From NCBI RefSeq assembly GCF_027921745.1, contig NC_079239.1:1577501-1641500 (forward strand): a stretch of 64,000 nt of DNA, read 5' to 3'. Of this stretch, positions 1-11,813 are shown piece by piece. Made by a program: the position numbers and the translations under genes. The notes under the pieces are model-generated. The model did no database searches, was not told the DNA's origin, and saw nothing but the letters and a program-made list of their open reading frames with translations. This DNA comes from Schizosaccharomyces osmophilus. Taxonomy: Eukaryota > Ascomycota > Schizosaccharomycetes > Schizosaccharomycetales > Schizosaccharomycetaceae. Numbering within the stretch: the first letter of the stretch is position 1; the number at the start of each line of letters is the position of its first letter.

Positions 1-1350
1 GCACACGGCCAATCCACCATTCCTATATTAGATTAGTAAAGTCAAGACCACAGAAAAAAGACGAAAAAGAGAAAGATAAATAGAATGACTTACGTTTTGA
101 TTATCAGATCGTGAAACAATTTCAATGCGATCACCCACGCGGAAAGATAAATCACCGGCAGCCTGAGCTGTATAATCATACACAGCAGTGACATATTCTG
201 TTGATGGAATAGCAAGCTTTGGCTTTGCTGGTGGAGCAGGCGGGGCAGGAGGAGCTGAGGTAGCAGGAGCTGTGGACTCTGCGTAAGGATACGAAGATTT
301 TTCTGGGGCATTTGCAGCAGCCGCAGTGGCGGGATGGGTACCGAGGGAGGTGTAAGGAGGGGGGACTTCTGAAGTTGAGGCCTCACCGTCGACAGTGGAA
401 GCAGAAACGTCCGAGTTGGCGGCGACTTCATGCTTGTTGGAAAAGGATGAAGAAGTAGAGGGCGAAGAGTGAGAGGAATGGCCAGTAAAGCTGCCAGAAA
501 CCCTGTGACTAGGCTTCGCTGTCTTGAACCGAGTAATGGTCAGAGCCTCCGTACGATCTCTGACATCGCCACGCTTATTTTCGTACGCGGCAATAATGTC
601 GAAATCTAGATTGAAGTAGGGAATGTTGCAGTTGCTCATCTTTTGATATAGAATCCAAAATATGTTGAGCTGCATGTAATAAAGATCTTGAAAGAGAGGA
701 GCGATAAACTCTTGCTCAAGCTCGAAAAGACGTGGAAGCTCCTCTTTGACCATCTCATTATAATATTCATACTCCTGGGATGCTTGATCAAAGGAGGTTT
801 CGGCCTCATATAGATGCTTTTCATCCTTTAGAGAGCGGTCCTTCTTCTCCTGCAGCCTCTTCAAGGTAGAGCGATGACGATCGTAATCAATTTGTTTGTG
901 ATCACGCTTCGTAAGAAACTTATCGACATCTCGAATGATTTTAAGCAATTCTCCTGCTGGCTCAACGATGCGCGACTGAATCACTTCCAATTCAGACGCT
1001 AAACTAGATTCCAAATCATGTACAATATCTTTATAAGCCTCGGCTGCCTGAACTCCCTCTTCACTTCCTTCTACATGATACGACTCTGGATTAGAAGCTT
1101 GCCCGCTAATAGGATTATAAATTTCTATGCAAGCATCTGCAAATCCTACTTGATGATTCAGTAGACCACGAATTGCGTCTGTGTATTTTGTCGAATCATC
1201 CGAAAGTTTTTTGGTTTCTGTTTCCAACGACTTGAAACGTCGTCCTGCATCTTCATACACTGGATCTTTCGTCTGTTCTCCAATGTTGAATTTGCTACGA
1301 AACGTTTGCGGTGCACGAACCACCGACTTTTTGAATCCTTTCCAGCTCAT
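1..1350 (-). CDS. hob1: Hob1, BAR/SH3 adaptor (amphiphysin/Rvs167 family), partial at window edge
   Basis: Membrane-curving adaptor of endocytosis and actin patches. The N-terminal BAR domain (about residues 5-250) begins MSWKGFKKSVVRAPQTFRSK, typical of Rvs167/Hob1. A Ser/Pro/Ala-rich linker follows, then an SH3 domain starting near residue 385 (ALYDY-like motif AVYDYTAQ). The open frame runs into an intron: GTAAGT lies at 93-88 on the minus strand, with an acceptor of the form TACTAATCTAATATAG ending at position 23. Splicing 23-93 out joins DNQN to EWWIGRV, the expected WW of an SH3 domain. Exon 1 is 94-1350 and exon 2 begins at 22 and leaves the window, so the SH3 end is not visible. Divergent from nfs1. 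Identity is supported by the family signature and by its nfs1 neighbour, as in S. pombe. Confidence 0.93.
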
Positions 1351-2293
1351 TCAGTTCCGTCTGTTTTAGGTCTCAATTGGGTGTTGTGTCTTGGGAAGAT
1401 GAGTATGTTCCTCAACCCATCTGTTTCTGCTCATCATATCAGAAATTACGTTCCCCCTCGTTATCTACTTTACCATAAAAGCTACAGCAATCTGTAAACA
1501 AACTTTGCGCACCATAGCAGAGTTTACAAAATAAAATACCACATTAGAAAACAATACAGTAATCAAGACTACGACCGCCTACAAACCCTTTAAAAGGCAA
1601 ATACGGAATCCATTCGTAGTGGCTAAAATGCTCTTCTTCCATTAGTTTGTGCCAAGTGAAACTCTGCTGCGAATGCTAGAAGCAAACGAAATCGACCAAA
1701 CTCAATCTCCGCTATCCATTCAATAAATCTTTTATAGATTTGTTTCATCTTGACTTCCCTTCTCGATTCAAATTAGCCACTAAGTCTTGGCCCCATGTTT
1801 TGTTTTTGTCACTTGGTACACCTAATGATGCTACCTGAGTCAGCAATGTGTGCCTTTCATTTGACTCAGTAGTGTCGCTGAGCATTTGGATTGGCTCGAC
1901 TCAAATTGGTTGATTAGCGCGTCCCACTATATAAAGGATAACGCTTACCAGAATATTTCGCTGCTAATACCTTTTACTCTACTCTTCCTTCTCTGACGGC
2001 GAACACATCATTGCCGCTATTTACAGGTTTTGTGCATTTCAAGAACGATCTTCTTGAACTGAATTTGTTTTCTTGATCCTATTTTCCTAATTTCTGGCCG
2101 GTTTCATTAAACTAGGCGTTGGTTGCACTTTTTGTGCAAAAGTACTTTTGCCCTTTGAAAGAGGAATTATCCATTCCATCGCTTCGCTTTTCTTGTGCTT
2201 TGCCATTTGAAATTGAAAAGTTGCCTCTGGTTTTGAGATTTTTTTTGTGTGTTTTGTCTATTGGTTGGTCAATTTTAAATTCTAGTTTTCATA
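1351..2293. other. Divergent intergenic region hob1/nfs1
   Basis: About 940 bp without a supported gene. The right half looks like the nfs1 promoter and leader: two TGASTCA sites, two ATTGG (reverse CCAAT) sites and a TATATAAA box, listed separately. From the TATA box to the nfs1 ATG is about 360 nt, so nfs1 probably has a leader of about 330 nt, which becomes T-rich towards the start codon. Short frames here start at TTG or are antisense to nothing known, and I do not call them. Confidence 0.7.
1836..1935 (+). promoter_or_regulatory. nfs1 promoter: TGASTCA pair, CCAAT pair and TATA box
   Basis: Visible sites are TGAGTCA at 1836-1842, TGACTCA at 1862-1868, ATTGG (reverse complement of CCAAT) at 1890-1894 and 1905-1909, and TATATAAA at 1928-1935. 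Order and spacing (two AP-1-like sites, two CCAAT boxes, TATA, then nfs1) make one promoter serving the plus strand. In fission yeast the CCAAT-binding Php complex tunes iron-using genes, which would suit an iron-sulphur cluster gene. Which factor binds here is inference. Confidence 0.55.
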
Positions 2294-3766
2294 ATGTCGA
2301 GATTCAGTAAGTTATTGTCTCTTTCCCAAAGGGCTCTTCCAAGGAAGTCACCTTCTCACTTGAGTCGCCCTTGGACTGGCTGCTGTGCCGCCTCTTCGCG
2401 ATTGTTCTCATCCACAGCTTCCCCTTCTTCCCAAGAACCTTCCATCCTTAAATCTTCTTCCCCGGCTTCTTCCACAGCGGCTGCTCCTGCTACTGGTACA
2501 ACAACCATGGAGACACCTACCGTCGCCAGAGCGAAAGCTGCTTTAGAAGCCATTTCTGGCACCCACCCAATTTACATGGACTTTCAAGCAACCTCTCCTC
2601 TCGACTACCGCGTGCTCGACAGCATGCTACCCTACCTTACAGGCGTGTACGGAAACCCTCACAGCCGTACCCACGAGTATGGATGGGAGGCTGAAAAGGC
2701 TGTAGAAGGAGCTCGTGAGGAGGTCGCCGCTGTTATCAAGGCCGATCCCCGTGAGATTATCTTCACTTCTGGTGCCACAGAGTCCAATAACACGATTCTC
2801 AAGGGCGTGGCCCGCTTTTATCAAAACAGAAAAAAGCACATTATTTCCGTTCAAACCGAACACAAGTGTGTTCTTGATTCTTTGCGTACTCTCCAGGAAG
2901 AAGGCTTTGATGTCACGTTTCTTCCCGTTCAAACAAACGGCTTGATTAGCCTTGACGATCTAAAGAAGGCTATCCGTCCCGATACCGTACTCGTAAGTGT
3001 CATGGCTGTCAATAATGAGATTGGTGTGATTCAGCCTCTTGAGGAAATTGGAAAGATCTGCCGAGCTAATAAGGTGTTCTTCCACACTGATGGTGCCCAA
3101 GGTTTTGGCAAAATTCCTCTGGACGTTGACCGTATGAATATCGATTTGATGTCTATTTCAGGCCACAAGATTTATGGACCCAAGGGTGTAGGTGCTGCTT
3201 TTATTCGTCGTCGCCCCCGTGTCCGTCTTTCACCTTTGTTGAGCGGAGGTGGCCAAGAACGTGGTCTTCGAAGTGGTACCTTGGCTCCTCCTTTAATTGT
3301 GGGATTCGGTACTGCTGCCCGCCTTTGCAGGGAAGAAATGGCTTATGACCACGAACATATCTCTAAGCTCTCAAAGCGTTTGATTGATGGTCTTTTGGCT
3401 ATTCCATACACTTCTCTTAATGGTGATCCTAAATCAAGGTTCCCCGGCTGTGTGAACATTTCTTTCTCTTACGTTGAAGGTGAGTCTTTGTTGATGGGTC
3501 TCAAGAACATTGCTCTTTCCTCTGGTTCCGCCTGTACTTCTGCTTCTTTGGAGCCTTCCTATGTTCTTCGTGCCATTGGTCAAAATGATGAAGATGCTCA
3601 TAGCTCTATTCGATTTGGTATTGGTAGATACACGACAGAGGCTGAAGTCGATTACGCCCTTGCCAACGTGCACAATCAAATTGATTTCCTTCGAAACTTG
3701 AGTCCTTTGTGGGATCTTGTACAAGAAGGAGTTGATCTTAGTACCATTGAATGGAGTTCACACTAA
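2294..3766 (+). CDS. nfs1: Nfs1, mitochondrial cysteine desulfurase
   Basis: A PLP enzyme that removes sulphur from cysteine for Fe-S cluster assembly in the mitochondrial matrix, acting with Isd11 and the Isu scaffold. It is a single exon of 490 residues. The first about 85 residues are rich in Ser, Arg and Ala with few acids, as expected of a mitochondrial presequence. The class-V aminotransferase fold begins at [16 protein letters not shown]. The PLP lysine lies in [12 protein letters not shown] (about K292) and the mobile-loop catalytic cysteine in [13 protein letters not shown] (about C414). The C-terminus [20 protein letters not shown] is the usual Nfs1/IscS end. The start is the first ATG and gives a complete presequence. 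Convergent with bdc1. Confidence 0.97.
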   Translation: MSRFSKLLSLSQRALPRKSPSHLSRPWTGCCAASSRLFSSTASPSSQEPSILKSSSPASSTAAAPATGTTTMETPTVARAKAALEAISGTHPIYMDFQATSPLDYRVLDSMLPYLTGVYGNPHSRTHEYGWEAEKAVEGAREEVAAVIKADPREIIFTSGATESNNTILKGVARFYQNRKKHIISVQTEHKCVLDSLRTLQEEGFDVTFLPVQTNGLISLDDLKKAIRPDTVLVSVMAVNNEIGVIQPLEEIGKICRANKVFFHTDGAQGFGKIPLDVDRMNIDLMSISGHKIYGPKGVGAAFIRRRPRVRLSPLLSGGGQERGLRSGTLAPPLIVGFGTAARLCREEMAYDHEHISKLSKRLIDGLLAIPYTSLNGDPKSRFPGCVNISFSYVEGESLLMGLKNIALSSGSACTSASLEPSYVLRAIGQNDEDAHSSIRFGIGRYTTEAEVDYALANVHNQIDFLRNLSPLWDLVQEGVDLSTIEWSSH

Positions 3767-4096
3767 TGGATATCACATCCCTTAGAAAGAAACCGTCTTT
3801 ACAACTTTAAAGTTACCAAGGTTCATGAGTGTATCTACGACTAAAAAATTATATAATTGATTGATGTTATATGTAACCTTTTTATATCCACACTTAGTTC
3901 AACGATGTTGTGTATGTATAATAATATTTTACTTTCCTGAGAAAAAAAAGAATCGTCTAGGTGGAATTCATATCTTAAATATTTAAAAGTAAACACAAGA
4001 AACGTTTAATGAAGTATATGATGTATATTTGATACATCGATATAGCGTCAAAAGAAAACTTTTCATGTCGTAGAAGTTCAAAGACGTTCACATCCT
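3767..4096. other. Convergent intergenic nfs1/bdc1
   Basis: 330 bp of AT-rich 3' flanks shared by two convergent genes. I see no gene or structured element, only AT-rich sequence suited to 3'-end formation. Confidence 0.6.
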
Positions 4097-5008
4097 TCAT
4101 CGTTTGATACTCGCTTGTTTATACATTTCGAATAATTCTCCTGTAAATCGAAAACACTCATCTCCCCATATTGACATTGCACTGCTTGTATCACCGCCGT
4201 TGTACATTTTGCAGTTCGCGAATACGCGCAACACTTCTCGATAAACTTCTTCGGCAGTCGTAAGGGTGCCTTCGCGGACCATATTCTTTATTGTCCTTAA
4301 ATCTTGAGGATAATAGATGAGTGAATCATAGTCTTGAGCTTCTTTCCTGTTCACAGGATGACTAAAAGGTGCTCCAAAGCGATGATTGGAAATATTATCC
4401 AATACGGGAAGAATAGCATTCTGAAACTTTTTAAGGCTGGTTTTTTCTTCGTCCTGTGAAGTTTGTTTTCTACTAGCAGCACGAGTGGTCGCTCTTGCAG
4501 CTGCAGGACCAGAAGGAGCATTTACATCCGGAATATGCGATGATTCTGGCTCCTCAGGTACAGGTTCCGATGGTCTTCTTTTCGAACGCAAGTTTTTGGA
4601 TTCTTTTTCTGTAGCGGTTGCAGTTTCTTGTACAGCTTTCTCATCCTGCTCCTTGGCTTTCGTACTCTCTTCTGCCTGTTGCTCAAGACACGCGTCAAAA
4701 GACTTTACACAATCGTTCAGCTCATGAATAAGATCATTGATAACATTCTCTCTTAATTGCATTCGTTTGTCAGATTTTGTTTCATGATCTGCTATAGAGC
4801 TGTCCTTGCTTAAGCCTAATTCAGTCTTCTCTTCTGGCTCCGAATTTGTAGCTGCCCGATCATAGATCCTTTTCAATTCTTCTGAATTCAAAGGCTCAAG
4901 CAAAAATGGACTCTCAGACACTTGCTTCAAGATTTTCTCTTCATTATCCCCAAGTAGCCGTTTCAAGTCGAGACATTGTAAAAGAGCAACGTTCTCAGGA
5001 AGATTCAT
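4097..5008 (-). CDS. bdc1: Bdc1, bromodomain protein
   Basis: A nuclear bromodomain protein of 303 residues; the S. pombe orthologue is associated with the NuA4 histone acetyltransferase. The N-terminal 80 residues look helical (LPENVALLQCLDLKRLLGD). An acidic, Lys/Glu-rich and basic linker runs to about residue 190. One bromodomain fills the C-terminal about 110 residues: FQNAILPVLDNISNHRFGAP, then the YY/LRTIKNMV helix and FANCKMYNGG, where the acetyl-lysine-binding Asn sits in YN. Single exon, ATG start at 5008. Divergent from rkr1 and convergent with nfs1, the same arrangement as in S. pombe. Confidence 0.9.
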   Translation of the reverse strand: MNLPENVALLQCLDLKRLLGDNEEKILKQVSESPFLLEPLNSEELKRIYDRAATNSEPEEKTELGLSKDSSIADHETKSDKRMQLRENVINDLIHELNDCVKSFDACLEQQAEESTKAKEQDEKAVQETATATEKESKNLRSKRRPSEPVPEEPESSHIPDVNAPSGPAAARATTRAASRKQTSQDEEKTSLKKFQNAILPVLDNISNHRFGAPFSHPVNRKEAQDYDSLIYYPQDLRTIKNMVREGTLTTAEEVYREVLRVFANCKMYNGGDTSSAMSIWGDECFRFTGELFEMYKQASIKR

Positions 5009-5371
5009 ACTAGGGATTGTTCTTCATATCTCATAGGAGAACGGTTTTCCTATAAAAGAGTATATACTCGATTAGACAGCTTTCTTCCTTCCTTTTACTT
5101 CTCTTCGCGTCTATTCACCGTGCGTATCTACTCGCATTTTAAGAACGCCCAACACAAACTAAGCAGTCATCCTACGAATGCGTTGCAATAGCGCAAAGAC
5201 GTATAAGGAAGAGTTGACGTGTCTTAAATATCTAACGTAATGTTTCACGAATACTGAAAATTACGTGCCTATAGAAATGTCAGAAGCAAAAGAATTAAGA
5301 AAAAACAACACTTTTCCTAGCGGACAGTGAGAGAAAATTAGAAGGTTCATTGCATAGACTTTGTTGATATT
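5009..5371. other. Divergent intergenic bdc1/rkr1
   Basis: About 360 bp that must hold both promoters. Features seen are a TATA-like AAAGAGTATATACTCG stretch near 5055-5072 on the bdc1 side and a TTGACGTG motif near 5214. No gene is visible. The right boundary assumes the rkr1 start codon at 5372. Confidence 0.5.
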
Positions 5372-8300
5372 ATGAAGAAATTTGGATTTCTTCACGGGTA
5401 TGTATTTTGATTTCTTGTGGAACTATTTGGCATGAAATTATGATGCATCTCTTTGGGTTGTAGTCGCGTAAAATACTTCTTGTTTATTTGTTTCGTTGAG
5501 GGAGAAATACAATAAACAAGATTTCAAGCTGTTCTACGTCGGGAAGAATTCGTTAGGCTAACTATTATTCTAGACAAACTTCGTCGCCGATGCAATCTCT
5601 CTCCGGATCCTTTTCATCTTTACAGATGGATACTGGGATGAATACTTCCATGGTCAGCACAATCTTTGAACCTCCAGACTTGACTACCATTGATGCAGAT
5701 CTTTTGGTTGTCATCAAAAGTCTCCAAAAAAGAGATATCACGACCAAGTGCCGTGCCTTACAAGATTTAATTCAATGGAAAAAATGTGATCAATTTGAAA
5801 ATGAGCAATTTTTGGATGCCTGGGCCATTTTCTTTCCTCGCTTGGCGATTGAAACAGACCGACGAGTTCGTCAGTATGCTTTTACATTTACCGGTCTTTT
5901 ATCTTCAACTCTTCAAAAAAAACTTGCACCATGGCTCAAATCCTATATCGCACCCTGGTTGATGGGTTTCTTCGATTTTGATAAATCAGTTTCCTCAGCT
6001 GCCCGCGATTCACTCAGAAAACTACTCTCAGAGGATAAGTGGTCTCATGTTTGGATGAAGTACGGGAATGTTCTGGTTGATAATATTGTGGATATCTTGA
6101 TGTATGAAACTGTTGATTCAATGTCTGATTTACGATTCATTTCCAACGAAGACGCTGAAGCCAAATATGAACGTACTTGTGCGTGCTGCTTTTCTGTTCT
6201 TTCCTTTCTGCTGAATCAAAATCTAACCAATGACGCGCGTTCTGTAGATGAAGATTCAAAAGCACAAGGCTTTCACAAGCATTACTTTGAGGCAATCTCC
6301 ATGTTGCTTGAATCTAAGCAATTATGGGATCTCCTTTCCTCTTCTCATGGGATCATTAAACTCAGATTGTTTCAATATTTACAAACTCTTATTCATTCCA
6401 ATAAGGACTTCTTTTCCCCGTATAAAGATAAAATAATAAACCTCGTGCCGCGTATGCTTTCCCGATCTGACAGTATTTCATGCGTTTCTTTGTTAGGAAT
6501 GTTGTCTTACTTGTTAGCCGTTTATCCTTCTTCGTCTACTACTTTGGCAAATCATTCGAAACGTCCTATGCGAAAGTGTTTACAGAATCTCCTTCGTAAA
6601 CGAATAGCACTACCGAATTCTGGCTTTTACACAGCTTTCATGACTTTAATGACGCATTTTTCTACTGAAGATCTCGTCCCTTCCACAGAAGATTTGGCCG
6701 AGTTTTCTAATGCGTTTTTGGAAGTTGCTCAACAAGAACAACGTGTTTTCGCGACTCAAGTCTACAGCTGTTATTTTGAATTTCTGTCGTTTGTTTTTAA
6801 TTATTCCTCGGATTCCCGGATGAAAGATACAGTATTAGAAAGCCTCAAGTCGATGTTTATTTCCTATTTCGAAGGAAATATGACCCCACAATGTCCTGTT
6901 TTAGAGTTCGATAAATGTTTGCAGAACATATTTCGTAAAAACGAAAATTTTTCCAATTTGTGGAACGAGGTCTTATACAATTTTTATGAATCTCATCTTG
7001 TTCCCGACTCTGTGTCATTTGAAGTCATTTCTAGATCTGTTACTCTGGCCGTGCAAACGGCTCTGAGTTTTAAGAATAATGATAGGCCTTATAACGTCGA
7101 ATATGAACGTAAAGTACAACCTTGCTTACAGTTTTTGATGCGCCTGTCTGCTAACGAAAATAATCAATTTGCTGGTCTTGCTGTTTTGCATCTTACCAAG
7201 CTTTGTCATGTTTTTGAAAAAACAAAGTTTACCCACTTTGTCCAACAGGACTTTAGCGAGTATTTACTAAATTTTTTACCATCTATAATATTGAATCAGC
7301 CGTCAAAAACGACGTATTTGAATTTGCTTCATGAGATCGTCTACTTGCTTAGAGATTCCGAGAATGTTAGCACTCTGTGGATTTCTGTTATTGATCAGTT
7401 GATGACTGAACCATTAAATACCGAAGTTATAAAATCACTTCCTTCTAGTTTTTCAAATTCCCGCTTGAATGCTAAAGTTCCGTTGGTGGATTCCCTTGTT
7501 TCTTATTATGATGAGACTGTGTCTAACCTGATTGAACAACAGCATTACAGTTCGAGTCTAATAAAACTTACCATTGATGCGAAAGATATTCTTATCCCTG
7601 CCAAATTGGTTGAAAAATTTTTAGGCATGACTACAAACAGTTTTGATGTGAATATGCCACAAAGTCATTTGGAAAATTACTTAAATATTTTATGTTGCGA
7701 ATTTCACTCCTTAGGCCATAATCTGGCTGATGTATTTGCACAAAATGAAAGCCTTTATTTATTATATCCTTTGCTACTAATAGACCCCAAGTTTTCTACC
7801 ATTGATGGCCATCTGCGTAATAGTTTAATTGAACAATTTAATGCGGAATGTCAGAAGAACAGTGGTTTTATGAAATCTCTTTGCATTATCGTTTCGGACT
7901 GGAGTCGTAAGACCATTTCGGGAGATAAACACGACATACATAAATTGGCGCAAATGGTTGTAAGACTTGCAAAATCTCATAAAGAAAATGTTCCCTTGTC
8001 TTTGTTTTGTTACCCTAAGGAGTTTTGGATTTCTGCATTGGCTCCGATTGAACATTTTTTTGCCAAAAATTATTTTGTTGATCAAGTACCTTGTCTTGGA
8101 TTCTCGGAATCGGTTGAAAAAAGCCAATCTGATGAAGTTGTCAATAGCAAAACCGTTGCACAACTTTTTAATGCTTCACTTTACTCATTGGTATTTTGCG
8201 AACACGACGAAGTAACCTCCGATCTTATCCTGTATTTGTCTTTGTCATACGTTGTTTTTTCTATCTATGTTCAAAATGGTGGTGAACTTTTTTCTGATAT

Positions 8301-10359
8301 ATCTATTGAGAGTGCTAACGACTTTTGCCAAAGATGTGAGAATTTGTTTAAGAGACTATTCAGCGACATAGCTGACAATAGTTCATTATCCTTTTATTTA
8401 AGCATCCTTGTTCAACCTCAAAGCAATATCGGATGTGCTATCCAAGAGCTGATAATGATAGCTGTTTCTTCTTCTGATTTAATGAGTGTTTTTGCCGGTC
8501 AAACTATTACAGATCTATTGAAGTTAGCTTCTTCAATGTTTCCTTTAAGCTCTGATGAATTTGAAACTTTATGTAACAGCTTGGATATTCTCGCGTCAAA
8601 GTCAGACATCTTAGTTGTAGCCCTTCTTGAAGGATTCAAACCTCTTGAGCTGGATTCAAGTGTCGTCGCAAAGTTAAGATTTAGAAGTGCTAGTCAACTA
8701 TCTGGTAAGTTGGTATCTAGCCCTTCTGTAACCAATGCTTTAATGATGCTGAATGCAGCTACGCCAACTGGAGACGATTCGAAAGTGCTGCTGCCCATAA
8801 CCCGTTGTCCATTACTCTTAACAAGCCTTACTGAATGGGCAACTGGCGTTGCTACAAAATCATTGGATTTATTGTCATTGTCTCTGTTATTGAGATTTCT
8901 TCATGGTTTTCTACCCTCCGTTCAAAAGTTTACGGGTCCTTACTGGAATCGAATTTTTGAATTAATAAAATTCACACTTAAGCTTTCTCCAGTTGATATT
9001 CCTATAGTAAAGTCTATGGAGCTTTACGCACTCCGCCTATATCTTGCGCTTACGAAAATTTCGGACAGAAACGACGACATTTACGATGGGCTTCTTGAAC
9101 AGGATGATGATATAAACTATCTTGGAGTGAAAAGTTTCCTTTCTAGCCATGAATCTAGTCTAAAGTCTTCAGTAACCGTTGGACTCTGCAATAGCTACCT
9201 TGTACGAATATTAGACAGTTGTTCAGAAAAGATTATAGCAAAAATTCCCTATCAAGAGCTTTATCCTAATTTGCTTGACTTTTCGGATTTGCAAAACGAA
9301 GGCACGTGTATGAAGTTATTGTATGAAAAAATCTCGAGTGAAGTTAAAGACTTGACGGTGTATTATTTGGTTGAAAGCACTTCTGAACCCGACGTTTCTT
9401 TCGCTCCGGAATTGCTTTCCATACTCATTGATTACGCTGAAAATCCTTTAACTCTCTTAGGTGAAATTGATACTATGGAATCTGCTCTACGATCTTATCT
9501 TTTAGCATGGGACCTTGTTTTCCACCATTTTGAAGAAACGACATACCAAATTAAGCTTGCTCTCACCGAACAGTTGTTGTCGATGGATCTAGTAAGACCA
9601 TTACTTGCGATTATTGTAGAAGTGCTCCAGTTGTCCTATGATAGGCCTGTCGATGTAAGTAATTATTCAAAAACATCCTATAACCTTATGGACTATGCTT
9701 CTCCGCTACATCGAACTCGATGCCTGTGTACGTATATCTATTATCAATGCTTGAGACATTTATCTTCAGCAGTCCGTGGATACTGGTCGGAAATTAAGAA
9801 TAGAGCCTTTACATACACAGTTGAGTCATTCACAGAGTCTAACGTGTCTCCATTATTAATTTCTGCTTCTCTGGATGATGTAGAAAAGGCGATTTCTTCG
9901 TCGACCTTTGAAACCTCTGGAGATACCGTTGTCAAATTGAACAGAAATACAAAAGAAATATCTTTTATATATCACGTTGATGAGCATAAACTTGAGATGG
10001 CGATTAGGATACCTTTGGCTTACCCTCTTCATCAAGTACAAGTGGAAGGAATTGAAAGAGTTGGTGTGAATGAACGACAATGGCGAGCATGGATTCTGGC
10101 TTCCCAAAGTATTCTGACATCCCAAAACGGCTCAATAATTGATGCTTTACAATTGTTGAAGAGAAACATTTCGATGCACTTTGAAGGTGTTGAAGAGTGT
10201 GCAATTTGCTACTCTGTGTTGTCGGTTGAAAGAACATTACCAAACAAGCGCTGCAATACATGTAGACACAAGTTTCATGCTTCTTGTTTGTATAAATGGT
10301 TCAAATCTTCGAATGCTAGCCGGTGCCCATTGTGCCGTAGTAGCTTTACCTTTGTGTAA
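5372..10359 (+). CDS. rkr1: Rkr1/Ltn1 (Listerin), RING E3 ligase of ribosome quality control
   Basis: E3 ubiquitin ligase that marks nascent chains stalled on 60S subunits for degradation. The protein is a very long helical-repeat (HEAT/ARM-like) rod with a C-terminal RING-CH (about residues 1550-1597): CAICYSVLS, CNTCRHKFHASCLYKWF, RCPLCRSSF. The N-terminal Listerin block is EPPDLTTIDADLLVVIKSLQ. The large open frame starts at ATG 5590, but a better model adds a 26-nt exon (5372-5397) ending at GTATGT, with CTAAC plus TAG at 5573. The spliced frame reads MKKFGFLHGQTSSPMQSLSG and has no stop. This gives 1603 residues, close to the roughly 1600 of the family. Intron 5398-5573 is 176 nt. Confidence 0.93.
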
Positions 10360-10751
10360 AACAGGAATATTACAGTTTATAAATGATACATTCGATAAAT
10401 TGTTTCTCTTTTGACTTTAGAGGTTTTGCATAGTTTTCTTTTTTTTTGAATAATAAAAGTTTTACGTTCTGTTTCAGTGATTTGATAGGAGTTGTTTGTT
10501 TTCATTGCAACGACGAGCATGGAGCATCTTAAAAAAGTATTCATTAGATTAGTTTTCAAAATCTATAACGAAAATTGTACTTCAACAAAAAGAAGGATAT
10601 TGGTAAACAAATTTGTGTTTGTTTATGTTTTGAAAAAAAGGGGATGAATGTGAGTTATATTGGTAATTCACCACTTTGCTTTTGTTTATCCGGAATCAAA
10701 ACAAAAATAAATAACCCAATTCAAGGCAACAAGAAACATCCTAGAGCAAAT
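10360..10751. other. Intergenic rkr1 / 286-residue gene
   Basis: About 390 bp, AT-rich, between two genes on the same strand. It holds the rkr1 3' end (AATAAAAG near 10450) and the next promoter. It also has a 16-mer (10515-10530) found again near 57.9 kb. No other gene is seen. Confidence 0.5.
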
Positions 10752-11656
10752 ATGTCGAGCATTCAGGACTCCGGGATTAGTTCCATTCAAGAAGATCAAA
10801 CTGATGTTTCGAACTATTTAGATATAGAAAACATGTTTATGTATGGAAAGGATAGAAACAGGGAATAATGAAGCTAACCGGCAGGATGTTGACCCAATTA
10901 CAGGAACAGTTTTGCAAAAGTATACCTGAAGAAAGTGTAGATGATAGTCGTTATAAGTTAATTGAAAACCAATACGGATGGTGCAAAGAAAGCAGTGTCT
11001 TGATATCTGCAGTCTTTGTTATGATATTGGATTCTATACATGAGTTCCTAGAAAACCAAGGGAAGGTTCCAATCGGCTCAGCTAAGGGAGAAGAATTCAA
11101 TCACCAAGACACGCTTAAAGTTTTTAAAGAAGTATCTATGGATGAAGAGAAAGTAAAGTTTCATCACTTCTATACAGTGTTATCGTGTGCAGTTGATGGA
11201 CTAAGAATTGTGAATTATCAAGTTCGTGAAGCACTAGAAAAGAAAGACTCGGAGAATCACGGAGACTTGGACGACTATGAGGGTGAAGTTAGCTCCTTTG
11301 TGGAACGATTCCAAATTTCCTTGAAAGAGCTCATTGAAGTTGGAATTTATGTACAAGCGTTAGGGAAAGGCAAAAACAAGCGGCCATACTTGGGAGTTTA
11401 TCAAACATTTGGAAAATCTAGTGTAGTGCAATTACAAAGACAACTAAACGGTTACACTAGTCGAGTTATAGAACCGCTAATTCCCGAAACCGAGCAAGAT
11501 CCAAATTCATCGGAAACTCCATCCTCCTCTTCCGATGGCAGACTGGGTGCAAGATTGAAGATAGGAAATAAAAATTCCTTCACAAATCTCTTCAAGATGA
11601 AACGCTTTCATAGATCCCACAAAGAGCTGAAGGAGCAAGAGCCCGTTCACGACTAG
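10752..11656 (+). CDS. Conserved fission-yeast protein, function not recognised (two exons)
   Basis: Two frames are joined by a 44-nt intron, 10841-10884: GTATGG donor, CTAAC at 10874-10878, CAG acceptor. The first exon (10752-10840) encodes MSSIQDSGISSIQEDQTDV onward, and the junction splits an ATG codon (AT/G) and continues in the long frame with MLTQLQEQFC. Total 286 residues. It is acidic and probably helical, with a hydrophobic block SSVLISAVFVMILDSIHEFL, a Cys-containing segment YTVLSCAVDGLRIVNYQ, and a basic tail KNSFTNLFKMKRFHRSHKEL that could bind membrane or nucleic acid. I do not recognise a domain. By position it corresponds to the uncharacterised S. pombe gene next to rkr1. The downstream frame alone could start at ATG 10868, but that codon lies inside the intron. 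Confidence 0.72.
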
Positions 11657-11813
11657 GCCCTTAACAACGCAATGGAAGATGATGCCGCTTGTATAACTGA
11701 AAGCCAAGCGTTAAGATTTAATAACTTCACAGTGTAATATGCTTCACATTGGTTCTAGTAAGTCACTATTTTTAATTCTGGATCATGTGCTCGTGATAGA
11801 ATAACCAAAGGCG

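Noticed and set aside
10868-10884. ATG 10868 as start of the 262-residue frame
   Set aside because: This ATG falls in the 44-nt intron with strong GTATGG/CTAAC/CAG signals; splicing joins a better upstream exon.
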